Below the pieces are notes generated by a model. It ran no database searches. It was not told where the DNA came from and saw only the letters and a list, made by a program, of their open reading frames with translations. Made by a program: the position numbers and the translations under genes. Positions 19,692 through 31,407 of a stretch of DNA of 64,000 nucleotides are shown here, in pieces (the first letter of the stretch is position 1; every line of letters begins with the position of its first letter). The stretch is from Leishmania martiniquensis (Eukaryota; Euglenozoa; Kinetoplastea; Trypanosomatida; Trypanosomatidae), in NCBI RefSeq assembly GCF_017916325.1, contig NC_090161.1, positions 396,501 to 460,500 on the forward strand, read 5' to 3'.

Positions 19692-20454
19692 TTCGGGCGA
19701 AGTGAGGTGCACACACACACACGTGCATCTCCGCGTTTATTTTCAGCGGGGACTATTCGTTTCTTCTCAGATTGGGTCGCATCTGAGCGCTGCACCCCCT
19801 CACGTAACTCCTTCTCCCTCACGGCCGCCGCTCCCACGATCTGCGCACCTGCGCGGACGCCGGGTGAGGCGCATCTATGCGCTTGCCTTCTGCCTGTGGG
19901 CGATGGACTCATCCGCCCGCGCGCACACTCACGCCTTTTATCTGTGAGGGCGTCTGCCACATCCTGCATGATGGCGCCATGCTTTCCTATGGCCATCTTT
20001 TTCGCCAGTACCCCCCTCCCCCTGCTCTCTGTTTCTCCTCCACAACAACGCTCTTTGCTGCCTTCCTGTACGATTTCTCTTCCCTTCTGCTCCGCCGCTG
20101 TGCCCACGTCAACCGGTCACGCGCGTATGCGGAGGCCACTTCTCGTTCATCCGCGACGTCACACACATATATATATATTCATCCCAGTTGAACGCTCTCC
20201 CTTTCCCCTCCCTCCCCTCCACCCTTGTCAGAGTCAAGTTGTCGCTACTGTCGTCGTGGTCTAGACGCGCTCACATACGTCACCCTTCTATACGCGGCGT
20301 CAAGCGATACCCACCCCTACGAACACACCGCACTGCGCAGCGGACACCGGGCGTTCACCCCCCACGCGTGCACCTCCGCCCCCTCCCCCGCCTCTGACTC
20401 CTGTTTCCCCTCTCGTAAAGAACGCCGCGGATCCTGCGCGCCCCGCTTTTCATC
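19692..20454. other. Spacer: 5' region of the HSP70 gene
   Basis: No gene seen. C/T-rich, with (CA)n at 19710-19722, a CACA/TATA run at 20161-20178 and a strong polypyrimidine tract at 20364-20415. Confidence 0.6.
20419..20420 (+). promoter_or_regulatory. Putative trans-splice acceptor AG, HSP70.4
   Basis: The clearest acceptor in the window: a long C/T tract from about 20366 to 20415 followed by AAAG, 35 bases before the ATG at 20455. Confidence 0.6.
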
Positions 20455-22395
20455 ATGTCTTCCACGAACGCCATTGGCATCGACCTCGGCACGACGTACT
20501 CGTGCGTCGGCGTCTTCAAGAACGAAATGGTGGAGATCATTGCTAACGACCAGGGCAACCGCACGACGCCGTCGTATGTGGCCTTCACCGAGACGGAGCG
20601 CCTGATCGGCGACGCCGCGAAGAACCAGGTGGCGATGAACCCGCACAACACGGTATTCGACGCGAAGCGCATGATCGGCCGCAAGTTTGACGACCCCGAC
20701 CTTCAGTCGGACATGAAGCACTGGCCATTCAAGGTGACCGTGAAAGACGGCAAACCGGTCATCAGCGTCGAGTACCAGGGCCAGTCCAGGACCTTTTTCC
20801 CAGAAGAGATCTCCGCTATGGTGCTGCAGAAGATGAAGGAGACGGCGGAGGCCTACCTCGGCACCACCGTGAAGAACGCCGTCATCACTGTCCCGGCATA
20901 CTTCAACGACTCGCAGCGCCAGGCGACAAAGGATGCCGGCTCCATTGCCGGCCTCAACGTGCTGCGCATCATCAACGAGCCCACCGCCGCTGCGATTGCA
21001 TATGGCATGGACCGCAAGGCAGACAAAGGTGAGAAGAACGTGCTCATCTTCGACCTTGGCGGCGGCACCTTTGATGTGACGCTGCTGACCATTGAGTCTG
21101 GCGTGTTCGAGGTGAAGGCGACCGCGGGCGACACGCACCTCGGTGGCGAGGACTTCGACAACCGCCTCGTCGACTACTTCGCCACGGAGATGAAGACGCG
21201 TTGCGGCAAGGACTGCCGCGCCAACGCCCGCGCCACGCGCCGCCTGCGCACGGCGTGCGAGCGCGTGAAGCGCACGCTGTCGAGCTCCACGACGGCAAAC
21301 ATCGAGATCGACGCGCTATACGAGGGCCACGACTTTTTCTCGAAAATCACACGCGCGCGCTTCGAGGAGATGTGCCGCGATCAGTTTGAGAAGTGCCTGG
21401 AGCCAGTAAAGAAGGTGCTGGCAGACGCGGACATGAAACCTCAGGATGTGCACGACGTTGTCCTCGTTGGAGGATCAACACGGATCCCGAAGATCCAGCA
21501 GATGGTCTCGCAGTTCTTCGGTGGCAAAGAGCTCAACCGGTCTATCAACCCCGATGAGGCGGTCGCGTACGGCGCGGCGGTGCAGGCGCACATTCTCGCC
21601 GGTGGTCAGTCCTCTAAAACGGATGGGCTGCTGCTGCTCGATGTGACACCGCTCTCGCTCGGTGTGGAGACTGCCGGCGGCGTCATGTCTGTGCTCATCC
21701 CGCGCAACTCGACGATGCCGGTGCAGAAGACTCAGACGTACTCGAACAACGCCGACAACCAGCGAAACGTGGAGATCAAGGTGTACGAAGGCGAGCGCCC
21801 GCTCGTCTCGCAGTGCCAGTGCCTCGGTACGTTCACGCTGACCGACATCCCGCCCATGCCGCGAGGCAAGGCGCGCATCAACGTCACTTTCGACGTGAAC
21901 ACGGACGGCATCCTCGTCGTGAGCGCCGTGGAGGAGTCTGGTGGCCGCAAGGAGGCTATCACGATCAAAAATGACATGGGCCGCCTGAGTAAAGAGCAAA
22001 TTGAGAAGATGGTGCAGGAGGCAGAGAGGTTCGCGAAGGAGGACAGGGCGAACAGCGAGCGTGTGGAGGCCCGCAACATGCTGGAGAACTACATCTTCTC
22101 CATGCGCGCCACTCTGGAGGATCCGGATTTACAGAGCGGGGTCAGTTCAGAGGACCGGCAGAAAATACACGCCGCCGTCGGCTGTGCTGCGGAGTGGCTC
22201 GACAGCCACCCGGAGGCGAACAAGGACGAGTACATGGAGCAGACAAAGAGGATCGAGAACATTGCGCACCCAATCCTGTCGGAGTACTACAAAAAGCGTG
22301 TCATGGAGGCCCCCCCGAGCGCTGGGTCGGCGTCGGCGCAGGAGACTGGCAGTGCCGCCCCAGGTGCAGGGCCCCACTCCGAAGACGTGGACTGA
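20455..22395 (+). CDS. HSP70.4: HSP70-family chaperone, HSP70.4 type
   Basis: A 646-residue HSP70: an ATP-driven chaperone binding exposed hydrophobic peptides. All three family signatures are present: IDLGTTYS at 9-16, [14 protein letters not shown] near 197-210, and [14 protein letters not shown] near 338-351. The DxxPLSLGxET linker region and substrate-binding domain follow ([14 protein letters not shown]). There is no signal peptide, mitochondrial presequence or KDEL, so it should be cytosolic or nuclear. It differs from the abundant cytosolic trypanosomatid HSP70: the C-terminus reads SEDVD instead of EEVD, the GGMP-type tail repeats are missing, and the alpha lid carries substitutions such as [10 protein letters not shown] know a divergent single-copy HSP70 called HSP70.4 in T. 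brucei and Leishmania, and assign it on that basis. Two DnaJ-X proteins lie 16 kb upstream and 15 kb downstream. The ATG at 20455 is the natural start. Confidence 0.93.
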   Translation: MSSTNAIGIDLGTTYSCVGVFKNEMVEIIANDQGNRTTPSYVAFTETERLIGDAAKNQVAMNPHNTVFDAKRMIGRKFDDPDLQSDMKHWPFKVTVKDGKPVISVEYQGQSRTFFPEEISAMVLQKMKETAEAYLGTTVKNAVITVPAYFNDSQRQATKDAGSIAGLNVLRIINEPTAAAIAYGMDRKADKGEKNVLIFDLGGGTFDVTLLTIESGVFEVKATAGDTHLGGEDFDNRLVDYFATEMKTRCGKDCRANARATRRLRTACERVKRTLSSSTTANIEIDALYEGHDFFSKITRARFEEMCRDQFEKCLEPVKKVLADADMKPQDVHDVVLVGGSTRIPKIQQMVSQFFGGKELNRSINPDEAVAYGAAVQAHILAGGQSSKTDGLLLLDVTPLSLGVETAGGVMSVLIPRNSTMPVQKTQTYSNNADNQRNVEIKVYEGERPLVSQCQCLGTFTLTDIPPMPRGKARINVTFDVNTDGILVVSAVEESGGRKEAITIKNDMGRLSKEQIEKMVQEAERFAKEDRANSERVEARNMLENYIFSMRATLEDPDLQSGVSSEDRQKIHAAVGCAAEWLDSHPEANKDEYMEQTKRIENIAHPILSEYYKKRVMEAPPSAGSASAQETGSAAPGAGPHSEDVD

Positions 22396-22742
22396 TACGG
22401 CTGGAACGAGCGGCGCACGAGAGGGTGAAAGGATAGAGCGAAGAAAGTGGAGACGGAGAAGTATTTGCGCTGGATCGCGGTGCGGGGTGTGCGCCCCCTT
22501 TGCGAGCACCTTCTTGCGCACTGCCCTCCCCCTCCCCCACCCTCTTTTCCTTTAACTCGGGCTCTGTCTACGTATTTGTGTCTTTCCTCGTCTCGTCACC
22601 TCCATAGACTCACACACACACAGAGAGAGAGACGCGGTAACGCTTCGGTGTTGGCCACGCGGACTGTTCTTTTCCTTTATTATTATTGCATCGCCTACTC
22701 ACCTGAGGATGTCCCGGAGAGAGCCCGCTCAGCACCTCGCCT

Positions 22743-22815
22743 GATGCCAACGGCAGGGTTGGCGCATCCGCGACGGCCAGGATTCAGCCGTCGTGCAAGC
22801 AACGTCACATGACGT
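22743..22815 (+). other. Possible structured RNA: two adjacent stem-loops in the HSP70.4 3' UTR
   Basis: GATGCCAAC at 22743-22751 can pair with GTTG plus GCATC at 22758-22768 (9 pairs, a two-base bulge). CGACGGC at 22771-22777 pairs perfectly with GCCGTCG at 22787-22793, with a possible extra G-U closing pair. An interrupted palindrome ACGTCA-CA-TGACGT follows at 22802-22815. Function unknown; chance is possible in a GC-rich spacer. Confidence 0.25.
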
Positions 22816-22880
22816 GGGAGTGGACTCGGTTATTCGTGCTGTTAACGAACTTGTCGTTCAATGGACACGTCTGAGATGAA

Positions 22881-22900
22881 CACACACACACATATATATA
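22881..22900. repeat. (CA)n(TA)n microsatellite
   Basis: Six CA units followed by TA units. Confidence 0.9.
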
Positions 22901-22941
22901 ACGCTTGATTGCTGTGCCGTTTGCATGTGTCGTGATGTCCT

Positions 22942-22984
22942 TGTGTGTGTGTGCGTGTGTGTGTGCGTGTGTATGTGTGTGTGT
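22942..22984. repeat. (GT)n microsatellite
   Basis: About 20 GT units interrupted by GC and AT. Confidence 0.9.
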
Positions 22985-23084
22985 TCATCTCACAGCCCCT
23001 CTGGGCCCGCCTGTCCACCTTTCTGTCTCGCCCTTCCCATGCGGTGGACCGCTGAACGGTGAAACAGTTCAACAGAGTGAATCA

Positions 23085-23105
23085 GTATATATATATATAT
23101 ATTAT
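23085..23105. repeat. (TA)n microsatellite
   Basis: Nine or more TA units in the spacer after HSP70.4. Confidence 0.9.
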
Positions 23106-23990
23106 AGCCAAAGGCGAAGCGAAGATGACGAGGTCATGGAGAAGAGAGAGAGGGAGAACTGCATGTGGTAGCGACATCGCTAATGACGGTGAAAACGGTC
23201 ACGGAGTGCCTGTCGAATTTTTTCTGTGCATGTGGTTGCTGTCGAGTACGCCTTCTCCCCCCTCCCTTCCTCCTGTTGCTCTGGCATGGCAAGCGGCATC
23301 GAAACTTCTCTGAGTATCTGTCTATATGTTTGACGGCGATGACAAAAAAAAAGAAATACAGCACTTGACCAAAAGAAGGTCCGATCTGCGGATAGCGACG
23401 GACGCGCCGCTTTCTCAACGCCGATGCAGACACAGGGGCCGGCGATCACAGAGGGCAGAGCCGCTTGAAGGCGAGAAGACATGCCGGCACGCTGTTTCGC
23501 CCCCCCCTGTACGACAGCCATTGCCTTTATCGACGGAGGTCTTCTCTTCTCGTTTTCGAAGGGCAGCCTCCGGTGCGGCACCGCGCGTATGGTTGACGAA
23601 CACGACAACTGGCACGGCCTGCTTTGTGCATCGCGCGTCAGCGACGCTGAAGAAGAAAGCGAAGGCGTCACGGCCCGTCTTCACGCGCGTTTGGGCGTCC
23701 TCATTCCCGGTTGCAGTCCTGCCCGGCCACGGACGCTTCGTGGGTCGTTAGTGGGCCAACCACAAGAATGTCATGACCTCCTCGCCCTCCCCTGTGCCTG
23801 TGCCTGTGCACTCGTCTCTTTCCTCTTTTTTCTTGTGTGTGTGTGTGTCGTGTGTCGTGTGTGCTCTCTCACCGAGCACAGTACAGCGTCTTTGGCCGCC
23901 CCCCTTTGCCGCCTGCGCTCTTCTGGGTGGGTGTCCCCTCACTTTCTCTCCCCATCCCCGCGTCACCCGCGTTTGCCTCTCTTCAACAAA

Positions 23991-23992
23991 AG
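23991..23992 (+). promoter_or_regulatory. Putative trans-splice acceptor AG, NOL10
   Basis: AG after a C/T-rich stretch (23930-23985), about 110 bases before the ATG at 24102. Earlier AG sites such as 23880 are possible. Confidence 0.4.
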
Positions 23993-24101
23993 AGAAGCCG
24001 TCAAGGATTGCGGCTCAGCAGCGCCTCATCCGCACCCCCCTTCACCAGCAAACATACGAAGCAGTAGCATCAAAGACATTCTTACACACGGATCTACAGT
24101 C

Positions 24102-26195
24102 ATGCAGGTCTCCCTCCACAACACAGTAAAGACTTACAACCTCACGGCTGGTAAGTCGCTGCCGGAGTGGCTCAGTGAGCGTCGCAAGAACAAGCGGGCG
24201 TCAGCAGGGCAAGAGAACCGCGTGGAGCTGCTGCACGACCTCGATTTTCCGCACTGCGCCCGCTGCATCTTCCGCTGTGCGAATGGGACGCATCTGTTCG
24301 CCGCTGGCGACTACCCCTACCGCCTCAAGTGCTTCGACGTGAATGACCTTAGCATGAAGTTCAGCTTCAACGCCGACATGAACATTCTCTCTGGCGTGTG
24401 CCTCTCACCTGACTACCGAAAGTTTGCGCTGCGTGGGGAAGGGCGGCAAATTACCATTCACCACACCTCCGCTATCGTAGACAGGGTACGTGTGCCGCAT
24501 CTTCAGCGCTCCCTCGCATACAATCCGTTCCAAGCGGAGCTCTTGTCCACCGGCGTCTCGCCGGAGGTCTACCGCATCAATCTGGAGACGGGCGCTTTTG
24601 TGGAGAGCTATCACACCAGCAGCGCTGACGGCGTGAATCATGCGGAGGTCTTCGGGCGGCACGGACCAGTGAGTGGTGTAGTGCTGACGGCCGGATGTGA
24701 CGGCGCGATCGAGGCCTGGGATAGCCGTGTCGGCGCGGCTGTCGCTCGCGTGCAGGCGGCTGGCAGCAGCAGCAGCTCTGGAGTTGATGCCCAGTGCGAG
24801 GTTCGGCACATCGCCACGGAGGAAAGTGGCGGTCTCCTCTTCACATGTGGCCTTGAGAGCGGCGAGGTGCTGCTGTACGACGTCCGTCTGCAGAAGCCGC
24901 TCCTTGTGAAGGACCACATGAATAGCCTGCCCATTGTAAAGACGTACTTCTTTCATGGCAGGAGCACCGCGACGGGCGAGGCCAGCTTTGTCCTCTCAGC
25001 CGACACGCGCTCGGTGAAGGTGTGGAACAAGCACGACGGCAGCAACTTCACGACGATCGACGCTCCGGCTGACATTACTGACTTTACCCTCTTTCGGGCC
25101 CAGCACAACATGGTGGCTCCGTACGAGTGCGACGACAGCGGCGTGGTGGCCATCTGCTGCGACGTGCCGCGGGTGCAGGTGCATTTCGTCCCCCAACTCG
25201 GCGCGGCCCCCCGCTGGGCCGCCTTCCTCGAGGCGATGACGGAGGAGCTCGAGGAGAAGGAGGCGACGACAGTGTACGACGACTTCACATTCATAGCCAA
25301 GGACGAGATGGATGCACTGGGCATCGCCGCTGAGGACCTCGCGGGCGGCAAGGTGCGTCCGGTCATGCACGGTGCCTTCATCGAGAACCGGCTCTACCGC
25401 GAGCTGCGCGCCGTGGTGGATCCGACCGCCTTCAACAACTACGTCGCCTCGAAGGCGAAGGAGCGGCAGTCGCACCGGTGGTCTGACCGCATCAGTCGCT
25501 TCCGCCGAGCCAAGGAAGGCGAAGTTGACCCCGAGGGCCCGGAGGCTCATGGCGGTGCTGCAGGGGCAGGGAGGGGCACCGCGGCGCTGGCGGTGGCGAG
25601 GGCGGACCCCCGCTTTGCGCGTGCCTTCGACCGAACAACAGGCCGCGCTGTCTCCACCTTTGCCCTCGACCAAAACAATCCCGAGTACGCGAAGTTGCTT
25701 CAGACAATCGACGAGCGGCGCGCCAAGGCCTCCGCACGTCGGGAGCGCTACGAGGCGGACATGTTCTCCGTGGTCCCCGACGTTGGCGAGGAAGACGAGG
25801 CAGCGCAATATGAGGATGGCAGCGACCGCGCAGCGCGTCGAGCGCTTCAGCAGAAAGGCAGCAACGGAAGCGCCTCGCTCGCTGCTGCTGAATCGGACGA
25901 GGACGAGGACGCACGCCACCATCTCCGCGGAGTGCAGAGCAGTGGCCGAGCGAAGCGCCACGCCTCGCAGCAGCAGGCAGCCACAAGCGCGAAGGTGTCC
26001 GAGCGGGCCTCTGCAAAGTCCGTCAAGGGCGCCACCACATCTGATGGTAAACGGGTGACGATGTTCGAGGTGTCAGGGAAGAACGCTGACGTCTTTCTGC
26101 GTGACGATAAGCAGGTGCACACCACTCGCAAGAAATACCGCGCTGAGAAGCTGACGCTTGGCGAGCGTCTAAAGCTCGCTGCGTCAGCGAGGTAG
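24102..26195 (+). CDS. NOL10: NOL10/Enp2-like WD40 nucleolar ribosome biogenesis protein
   Basis: A 697-residue nucleolar protein of the small-subunit processome (Enp2 in yeast), needed for early 18S rRNA maturation. The N-terminus MQVSLHNTVKTYNLTAGKSLPEWLS closely follows the human protein (MQVSS.NEVK.Y.L..GKSLPEWLS). A WD40 propeller spans about 50-370, with recognisable blades such as ETGAFVE, DGAIEAWDSR and ESGEVLLYDVR. A NUC153 motif follows near residue 500 (DPRFARAF ... NNPEYAKLL), and then a basic/acidic tail with nucleolar-type charge runs. The frame is open upstream to an ATG at 23481, but that extension is low-complexity, crosses microsatellite and C/T tracts, and is absent from the family, so 24102 is the start. 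Spacing and strand fit independent trans-splicing. Confidence 0.92.
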   Translation: MQVSLHNTVKTYNLTAGKSLPEWLSERRKNKRASAGQENRVELLHDLDFPHCARCIFRCANGTHLFAAGDYPYRLKCFDVNDLSMKFSFNADMNILSGVCLSPDYRKFALRGEGRQITIHHTSAIVDRVRVPHLQRSLAYNPFQAELLSTGVSPEVYRINLETGAFVESYHTSSADGVNHAEVFGRHGPVSGVVLTAGCDGAIEAWDSRVGAAVARVQAAGSSSSSGVDAQCEVRHIATEESGGLLFTCGLESGEVLLYDVRLQKPLLVKDHMNSLPIVKTYFFHGRSTATGEASFVLSADTRSVKVWNKHDGSNFTTIDAPADITDFTLFRAQHNMVAPYECDDSGVVAICCDVPRVQVHFVPQLGAAPRWAAFLEAMTEELEEKEATTVYDDFTFIAKDEMDALGIAAEDLAGGKVRPVMHGAFIENRLYRELRAVVDPTAFNNYVASKAKERQSHRWSDRISRFRRAKEGEVDPEGPEAHGGAAGAGRGTAALAVARADPRFARAFDRTTGRAVSTFALDQNNPEYAKLLQTIDERRAKASARRERYEADMFSVVPDVGEEDEAAQYEDGSDRAARRALQQKGSNGSASLAAAESDEDEDARHHLRGVQSSGRAKRHASQQQAATSAKVSERASAKSVKGATTSDGKRVTMFEVSGKNADVFLRDDKQVHTTRKKYRAEKLTLGERLKLAASAR

Positions 26196-26492
26196 TCCCT
26201 CTTCATGATGCGCGTGTGCAGTGCGCCTTCACAAGGGCCCTGTCGGGACGTGGGGACAAGCTGCCTCTTGCCTTGCTGTAGTTGCCGTTTCTACTGCGTC
26301 TAATTAACCGATCGCTTAACCTCATGCACCTGCGTTCGCTACCTCCCCCCCTCCCACTCCCTCCGTGCAGGGCCAGGCGACGAGAGGTCAGGAGGAGGAG
26401 AAAAGAGTCTGGAGCGTTGGCGCGAAAGCCCGGCGCGTGCGGCTCCCCCCCCGGTGACTGCTGACATCTCTCGCACCCCCTCCCCCTCCCCC

Positions 26493-26514
26493 GTGTGTGT
26501 GTGTGTGTGTGTGT
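26493..26514. repeat. (GT)n microsatellite
   Basis: Eleven uninterrupted GT units after a C-rich tract. Confidence 0.9.
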
Positions 26515-27826
26515 TAGCGCGCCTGTAAGCATTACGCACGACAGAAGCGAAACGAAGTGAAGGGAAGTGTGGGAAACTTTGCAGTCCTTCAGCTTTTTGC
26601 GCTTTCGTTTGTCTTTTTTTTTGGTACTCGTCCTGTGCTACAGAGGTGCGGATGATCCACCGGGGGAAGGCTGACCCTATTCGACGCTCACCTCGCGCGG
26701 ATGCGGGAGGTAGGATTGGGTGGCCGAGCCCACGTGCGGTCGGCGATGGGCTGGAGGAGTGTGTGCGCGTGTGATCGTGTGGGGGGGGGCGGGAGGGGCA
26801 GTCTCTTTTGGTGTGTGGTCTCTGCGCTTTCGCGCTGCGTGCTCTCCGCTGCGGTAATGGTGAGGTAGGCATAGCGGCAAAGTGCATCAGGTGCTCTTGC
26901 CACATCGCCCTCTCTCCTCTATCCGCGACACGCGCAGTGCCGCTGCCGCACACCCATCATGAAGCCGATCGCCCCTTTCTCCCCCTCCCTCTTCCCCTCG
27001 AATCACCGCGTCCCCTCCACCCCCACCCACCCACGTCCACGTACACCGCCGCGTCTGAGAAGCAAAGACAGGCGCTGAGGTACAGCAGCAGGAGGGAGGG
27101 AGGGCAAGAGGGACTTGCAGGGCGTGCCCAACGAAACACTTTCATTTGCTCTCCGCAGCACTTCTCTTATTCCTCTATCCCCCCCCACCCACCCGTCTCC
27201 TTCGCCCGGCCACAACCGCCACGACCCCACAGCAAAGCAAAAAAAAAGTCATCGCACACTCAAACGCGGAAGTGCGGGTAACCCAAACGCCACCCTCCCT
27301 CCCCCCTCTCGCAGACGGAGCTTTGGACAAGCGAAACGGCTGCGATACGGCTCTGCTCGTCCGCATATATCCACATCCTCCCACAGCAGCAGTGCACGCA
27401 AAAACACGCGTGCTGCGACTGACGAGCTGCGGCTGCTCTTTTTTCTCCTTTTTTTCGCTGCCTTTTCTTCCTCGCTGAGCGCTGGACTGCTTATTCCCCC
27501 CCCTCCCCACCTGTCCTGCAGGGACAAAAAAGGGGGGAACATACACCTGCACGTCACCTTCAAAGACGCACTCACGTAAAAGCTCGTGATCGCAGCGTTT
27601 GGCGTGACGGCGCTGCTCTTCCTCCCCTCCACACACACACACGCACACACCCGGTTGCATTCCGGTGCGCCAGAGCGCCATACAAGCCAATAGAGTGCTT
27701 TTATGTGTTACCCCTTCTCTTCTTTTCGGTCTTTTCGGATCCGTTTAGTGGGACACGTAGCAAAGCTCTTCTGCTTTCACTTACTGCTGTCCTCCCCTCC
27801 CCACCACCACCACGAGGAAGCGTCAA

Positions 27827-27850
27827 CACACACACACACGCACACACACA
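27827..27850. repeat. (CA)n microsatellite
   Basis: CA units with one CG interruption. Confidence 0.85.
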
Positions 27851-29512
27851 TAAAGCTGAGTCGGACCTTCCTCCCTCCACCCCCCTCTTCATCAAGCACT
27901 TACTACTTTGCTCTCTTCTCTGCGTTTTTCGCACTTTCTGCGGAGCGCGCACACCATTCGGTGTGAACTGTCGAGCTGTGCTGGTCGTCTTTCGGTCGCT
28001 TAGGCATTTTTAGTCATTACTTCTTTCCTCGACTTGGTCAAAGTATTCACCCTTCCCTTAGCTCCCCCCTTTTCTCCCTTCCCCTCACCGTCCTCAGCCC
28101 CCCCTCTACCACTAACCACACTTGCAAACACGCCTCTGCCGTACCTCTGCATCCGGTCAGCGCAGTCTCGGCAAGAGGGCCCAACAGCGGACATAAAAGA
28201 CGGAAAGAAAAATTAGCACACGCACACACACACTGGAAGCTGTCGAGACACTGCCCTCTTTTTTCTCCCCCTCCCCCTCCCAAACCGGCCCGTGACCCCA
28301 GTCTACTACTGTTCCCCCCGGTGCCTTTGTGGGGGCACCACTCCATTTTTTTTCTGATTGCTCCCTCTTCTGTCGTCGTCTTGCTGCTGCTGCTGCTTAT
28401 TGCGCTGCATTCCGTTCTGTCTTTGCACCCCCTCCCTCCCCCTCCCCGTCTCTCTCTTCTCGCTTACTCTGGCCACCTCTTCATCTTCCCCCTACCCCCC
28501 TTCTCTCTCCCTCTCTCCTCTCGGTGCTTTCTGCTGTTGTCGTTGTCGTCGCATCCTGCACGTGTGTGTGCCACACACTCTCTCTGCTCTGTCCATTCCT
28601 CTCCCTTTGCCTGTGTGAGGGTGGCAACAGTGGTGTGCTGAGCTCATCTCTATCCTCCTGCCTCCCCCTCCCCCCTCTCCTTTCTCTGCGCTCTGCAGCT
28701 TTGGGTGGCGCGCCTTCTTCCCCGTTACTCAAAGAGCCCCACCACCACCCCTTTTTTTCGCTGTGGGTGGTTCGCTCTGTTTTCGTTATCTGTGGCCGCC
28801 TCAAATGAGCTCGCGCACTCCCTCCCCTCTACCCCAGACTCCTCTTTCTCTCGCTCTACACCCTCTTCCGTGCAACTGTGGCGAGGTCGTCGTGTTGGTT
28901 GGCCTGCACGTGGCACTGTGATTGGGCACGTGTACCGGTTGATTGGTATAACGTGTTTGTTTGCCCACCGCCACCCCTCCTCATCCTCTGACTCGCTCTT
29001 TTCCTCTCCTTTATCATCTGAGTACCACTGCTTGTACAAATACCACCCTAACGCTTGCTGCTTCCCTTCTTTCATCGGCGCACTTCCCACAACCACCGCC
29101 GCCCGCCCCCCTCTCTGTGTGTCTTTGTAACCTGCCAGCCTCCGCCCCCCCACCTCCCTCCTCTCTCCCACATCTTCCTTTAGCGTCAGCTCTGTGAGCG
29201 CGTTGATCTGCTTGCGTGTTGCCTGTCCTCCCCTGCTGTTCCGTCACCCTCTCGCCCCCTTCTCGTGTCTGTACTGCTGCCGTTTCAATTTTTCACCTGC
29301 GTCAATTTTTTCCTCTTCACCCCTCCCCACCCCCTGTCCCACCACGTTCGAAAAGAAGCGAAGAGGAAGACGAGCCAGCACCAATAGCGTACCTGCGCTT
29401 ATCCCTCCCCGCATCGGCGGCGCGTCACCTCAGTGCGCGCATGCGACACGCCCTCGCGGACGTGCACAAATCTAACGACTTTGTATATGCACGCCACCCT
29501 CGTTGCATAACT

Positions 29513-29532
29513 CTCTCTATATATATATATTT
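29513..29532. repeat. (TA)n microsatellite
   Basis: TCTCTA followed by (TA)n into a T-rich run. Confidence 0.85.
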
Positions 29533-30017
29533 TATGTGTCTCTTGTTCGTTGGCTCGACTCCCCTTTGTCTCGCCGTAGACGGCAACATTCAGTGCTAGC
29601 ATCCCCTCCCCCTCCTCTCTAACCTGTCTACCGCCTCTCTTCATCCTTTGCCGCTCTTGCTCCGTGCGTTTCCCACCTCTCCCCCGCTTCCTCCCCCCTC
29701 CCGGATCACTCTCCCCCACATCTTTGTTTTATTTTCTTGCTCGCCCTTCCGTTCGCTCGTCGTGGACGAGTGTTGTGCCGTAGTCATCAGCGCGACCTCC
29801 TCCCTTCATTCACTCTGCTCTCTCGCCCTCCTCCCTCAGGTCCGGACTGCCATTGCAGGCGGCTGCGCATTGTTTCTTTCACGAACTTCTGCTCTCGCTG
29901 CTACTGGTACTGGCGCTTCCCCCTTTGAGTACCACCACTGCAACTACCTCCCCCTTCTCTTCCTCTCTGTACTTGCCGTACGCAATTCCCTTTTGCCCCG
30001 CCTTCGCTTTTTTTTTT

Positions 30018-30064
30018 GCACACACACACACACATATACATACATATATATGCATGTATGTATG
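30018..30064. repeat. Compound (CA)n / (TACA)n / (TA)n / (TGTA)n microsatellite
   Basis: Follows a T9-10 run; the CA array grades into ATACATAC, TATATA and ATGTATGT units. Confidence 0.9.
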
Positions 30065-30532
30065 GAGGTACTGGCTGGTTCTCCTCAGTGGCCCCGCTGT
30101 CTTTCTCTTCTCTGCTGTTTGAACGCTGATACGGTGTGTCGGCGCAGGTCCCCATTTCCTTAGCGCTCGTCTTTGGTCACCCGTCATCCACCGCCCTCCC
30201 CTCCCCCCTCTGTGTGTGTGTGTATGTGTGTGTGTTTGCCTTACGGTGACACGCGTGTCTTTGCTTTGCCTTTTTTTCTTCTTCATCTGCTTTCCGTTGT
30301 TTTCAGTGTCCTATTCAGTTTTTCTGCAGCGCTTTTTCATCTTGCATGGACGTACACCGCAGCCCTCACTCTGCCCTTGCCTCCCACCCTTCCTCTTCTC
30401 GTTCCTTTCTCTCTACACGTCACGTCCGCCTACCGGCACGCGTGCGCGCGGGTCAGATCCCTTTTACCTCTCTGCTTTCCATCGCTTGAGCTCGCCGCAA
30501 TCGTTGCCATTTCGAAGGTGCACAAATCTTTG

Positions 30533-30562
30533 CATACATACATATATATATATATATATATT
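30533..30562. repeat. (CATA)n(TA)n microsatellite
   Basis: Three CATA units followed by ten TA units. Confidence 0.9.
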
Positions 30563-30808
30563 GCTGTTTGTGCGTTGTGGGTGTGTGTGGCCGGCGTCTC
30601 TCCGTTCCAGTGTGCGCACGGCGGCTTCTTTGCTGTTGTGGTTACGGTTCCGTCCCATCTTTCTCTGTGCTTCCCTCTCTTCATACATAATTGTTTTTTG
30701 GTCGCGTGCTCGGTGCACTTCTCTCCATTGTGTGGCATCCTCAGCCGCCCCCCCTTGGCCATTCACTCAGCGGCTAAGTCCCCCTCTCCGCAGCGCTTCT
30801 CTGCGTCG

Positions 30809-30829
30809 GTGTGTGTGTGTGTGTGTGTG
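30809..30829. repeat. (GT)n microsatellite
   Basis: Ten GT units. Confidence 0.9.
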
Positions 30830-31364
30830 ACTCTGTGTGGCTGTCTCTCCGTCTTGAGCAATCCTGTGTGCTTGCGCCTCGCCACGTCTGTCCTGTCATC
30901 CGGGGGAGGGGTGCGTCAGTTTTTAAGAGCGGACGCCCTTTTTATGCTGTTTTACTTCAGTTTTTTTAGCCTTTCCTCTTCCGTGTCTGAGCCACATCAT
31001 CCTGACGCTGCCCCTGCGCGCGTCTCTCTCCATACAAGTCCTCTGGCACCGGCTTTTAGGTTTAGGCGTTCGCTCTCGGGGCCGCAGAGAAACATCGACG
31101 CCCAAAAAGCGCGCGTTGCTGCAAGGAAAGAGGAGAACTGAGGGCCGTTAGGACGGCTCCGTCTTTACCTTTTCGGTGTTGTTTGCCTGCCCTATTGGTG
31201 TGCCGGCCTTTCAGCAGGGTCACCCGTACCGCCCCCTTCCTCTCAGTGACGTCAATTTTCAGATTTCTATCGCTGTTCGTCTGTGTGTGTGTGTGTGTGA
31301 GTGGGTGCCTTTCGCGTCCGCTTCCCGTAGCGCACCGCTACGTAGTGGGCACTCTCTCTTTTTT

Positions 31365-31407
31365 GTATACATACATAAACGTACATATATACATATATAT
31401 ATATACC
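31365..31407. repeat. (TACA)n / (TA)n microsatellite
   Basis: Third compound TACA/TATA array within 1.4 kb, of the same make-up as those at 30018 and 30533. Confidence 0.85.

Larger units (their letters stand above)
22396..24101. other. 1.7-kb spacer: HSP70.4 3' UTR and NOL10 5' region
   Basis: No gene seen apart from an upstream open frame in phase with NOL10 that lacks conserved content. It holds (CA)n, (GT)n and (TA)n arrays, a pair of adjacent stem-loops (22743-22794, listed separately) and pyrimidine tracts from 23775 onward. Confidence 0.6.

Noticed and set aside
23481..24101. N-terminal extension of NOL10 from the ATG at 23481
   Set aside because: The family's conserved N-terminus begins at 24102. 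The extension is low complexity and contains likely splice tracts.
24996..25961. 321-codon minus-strand open frame inside NOL10
   Set aside because: Long antisense frames are expected opposite GC-rich genes with strong third-position bias. The + strand protein is clearly conserved.
30173..31141. 322-codon + strand open frame in the 6.2-kb gap
   Set aside because: It reads through (GT)n and (TA)n arrays as Cys-Val and Tyr-Ile runs, and the hydrophobic look comes from the pyrimidine-rich composition.
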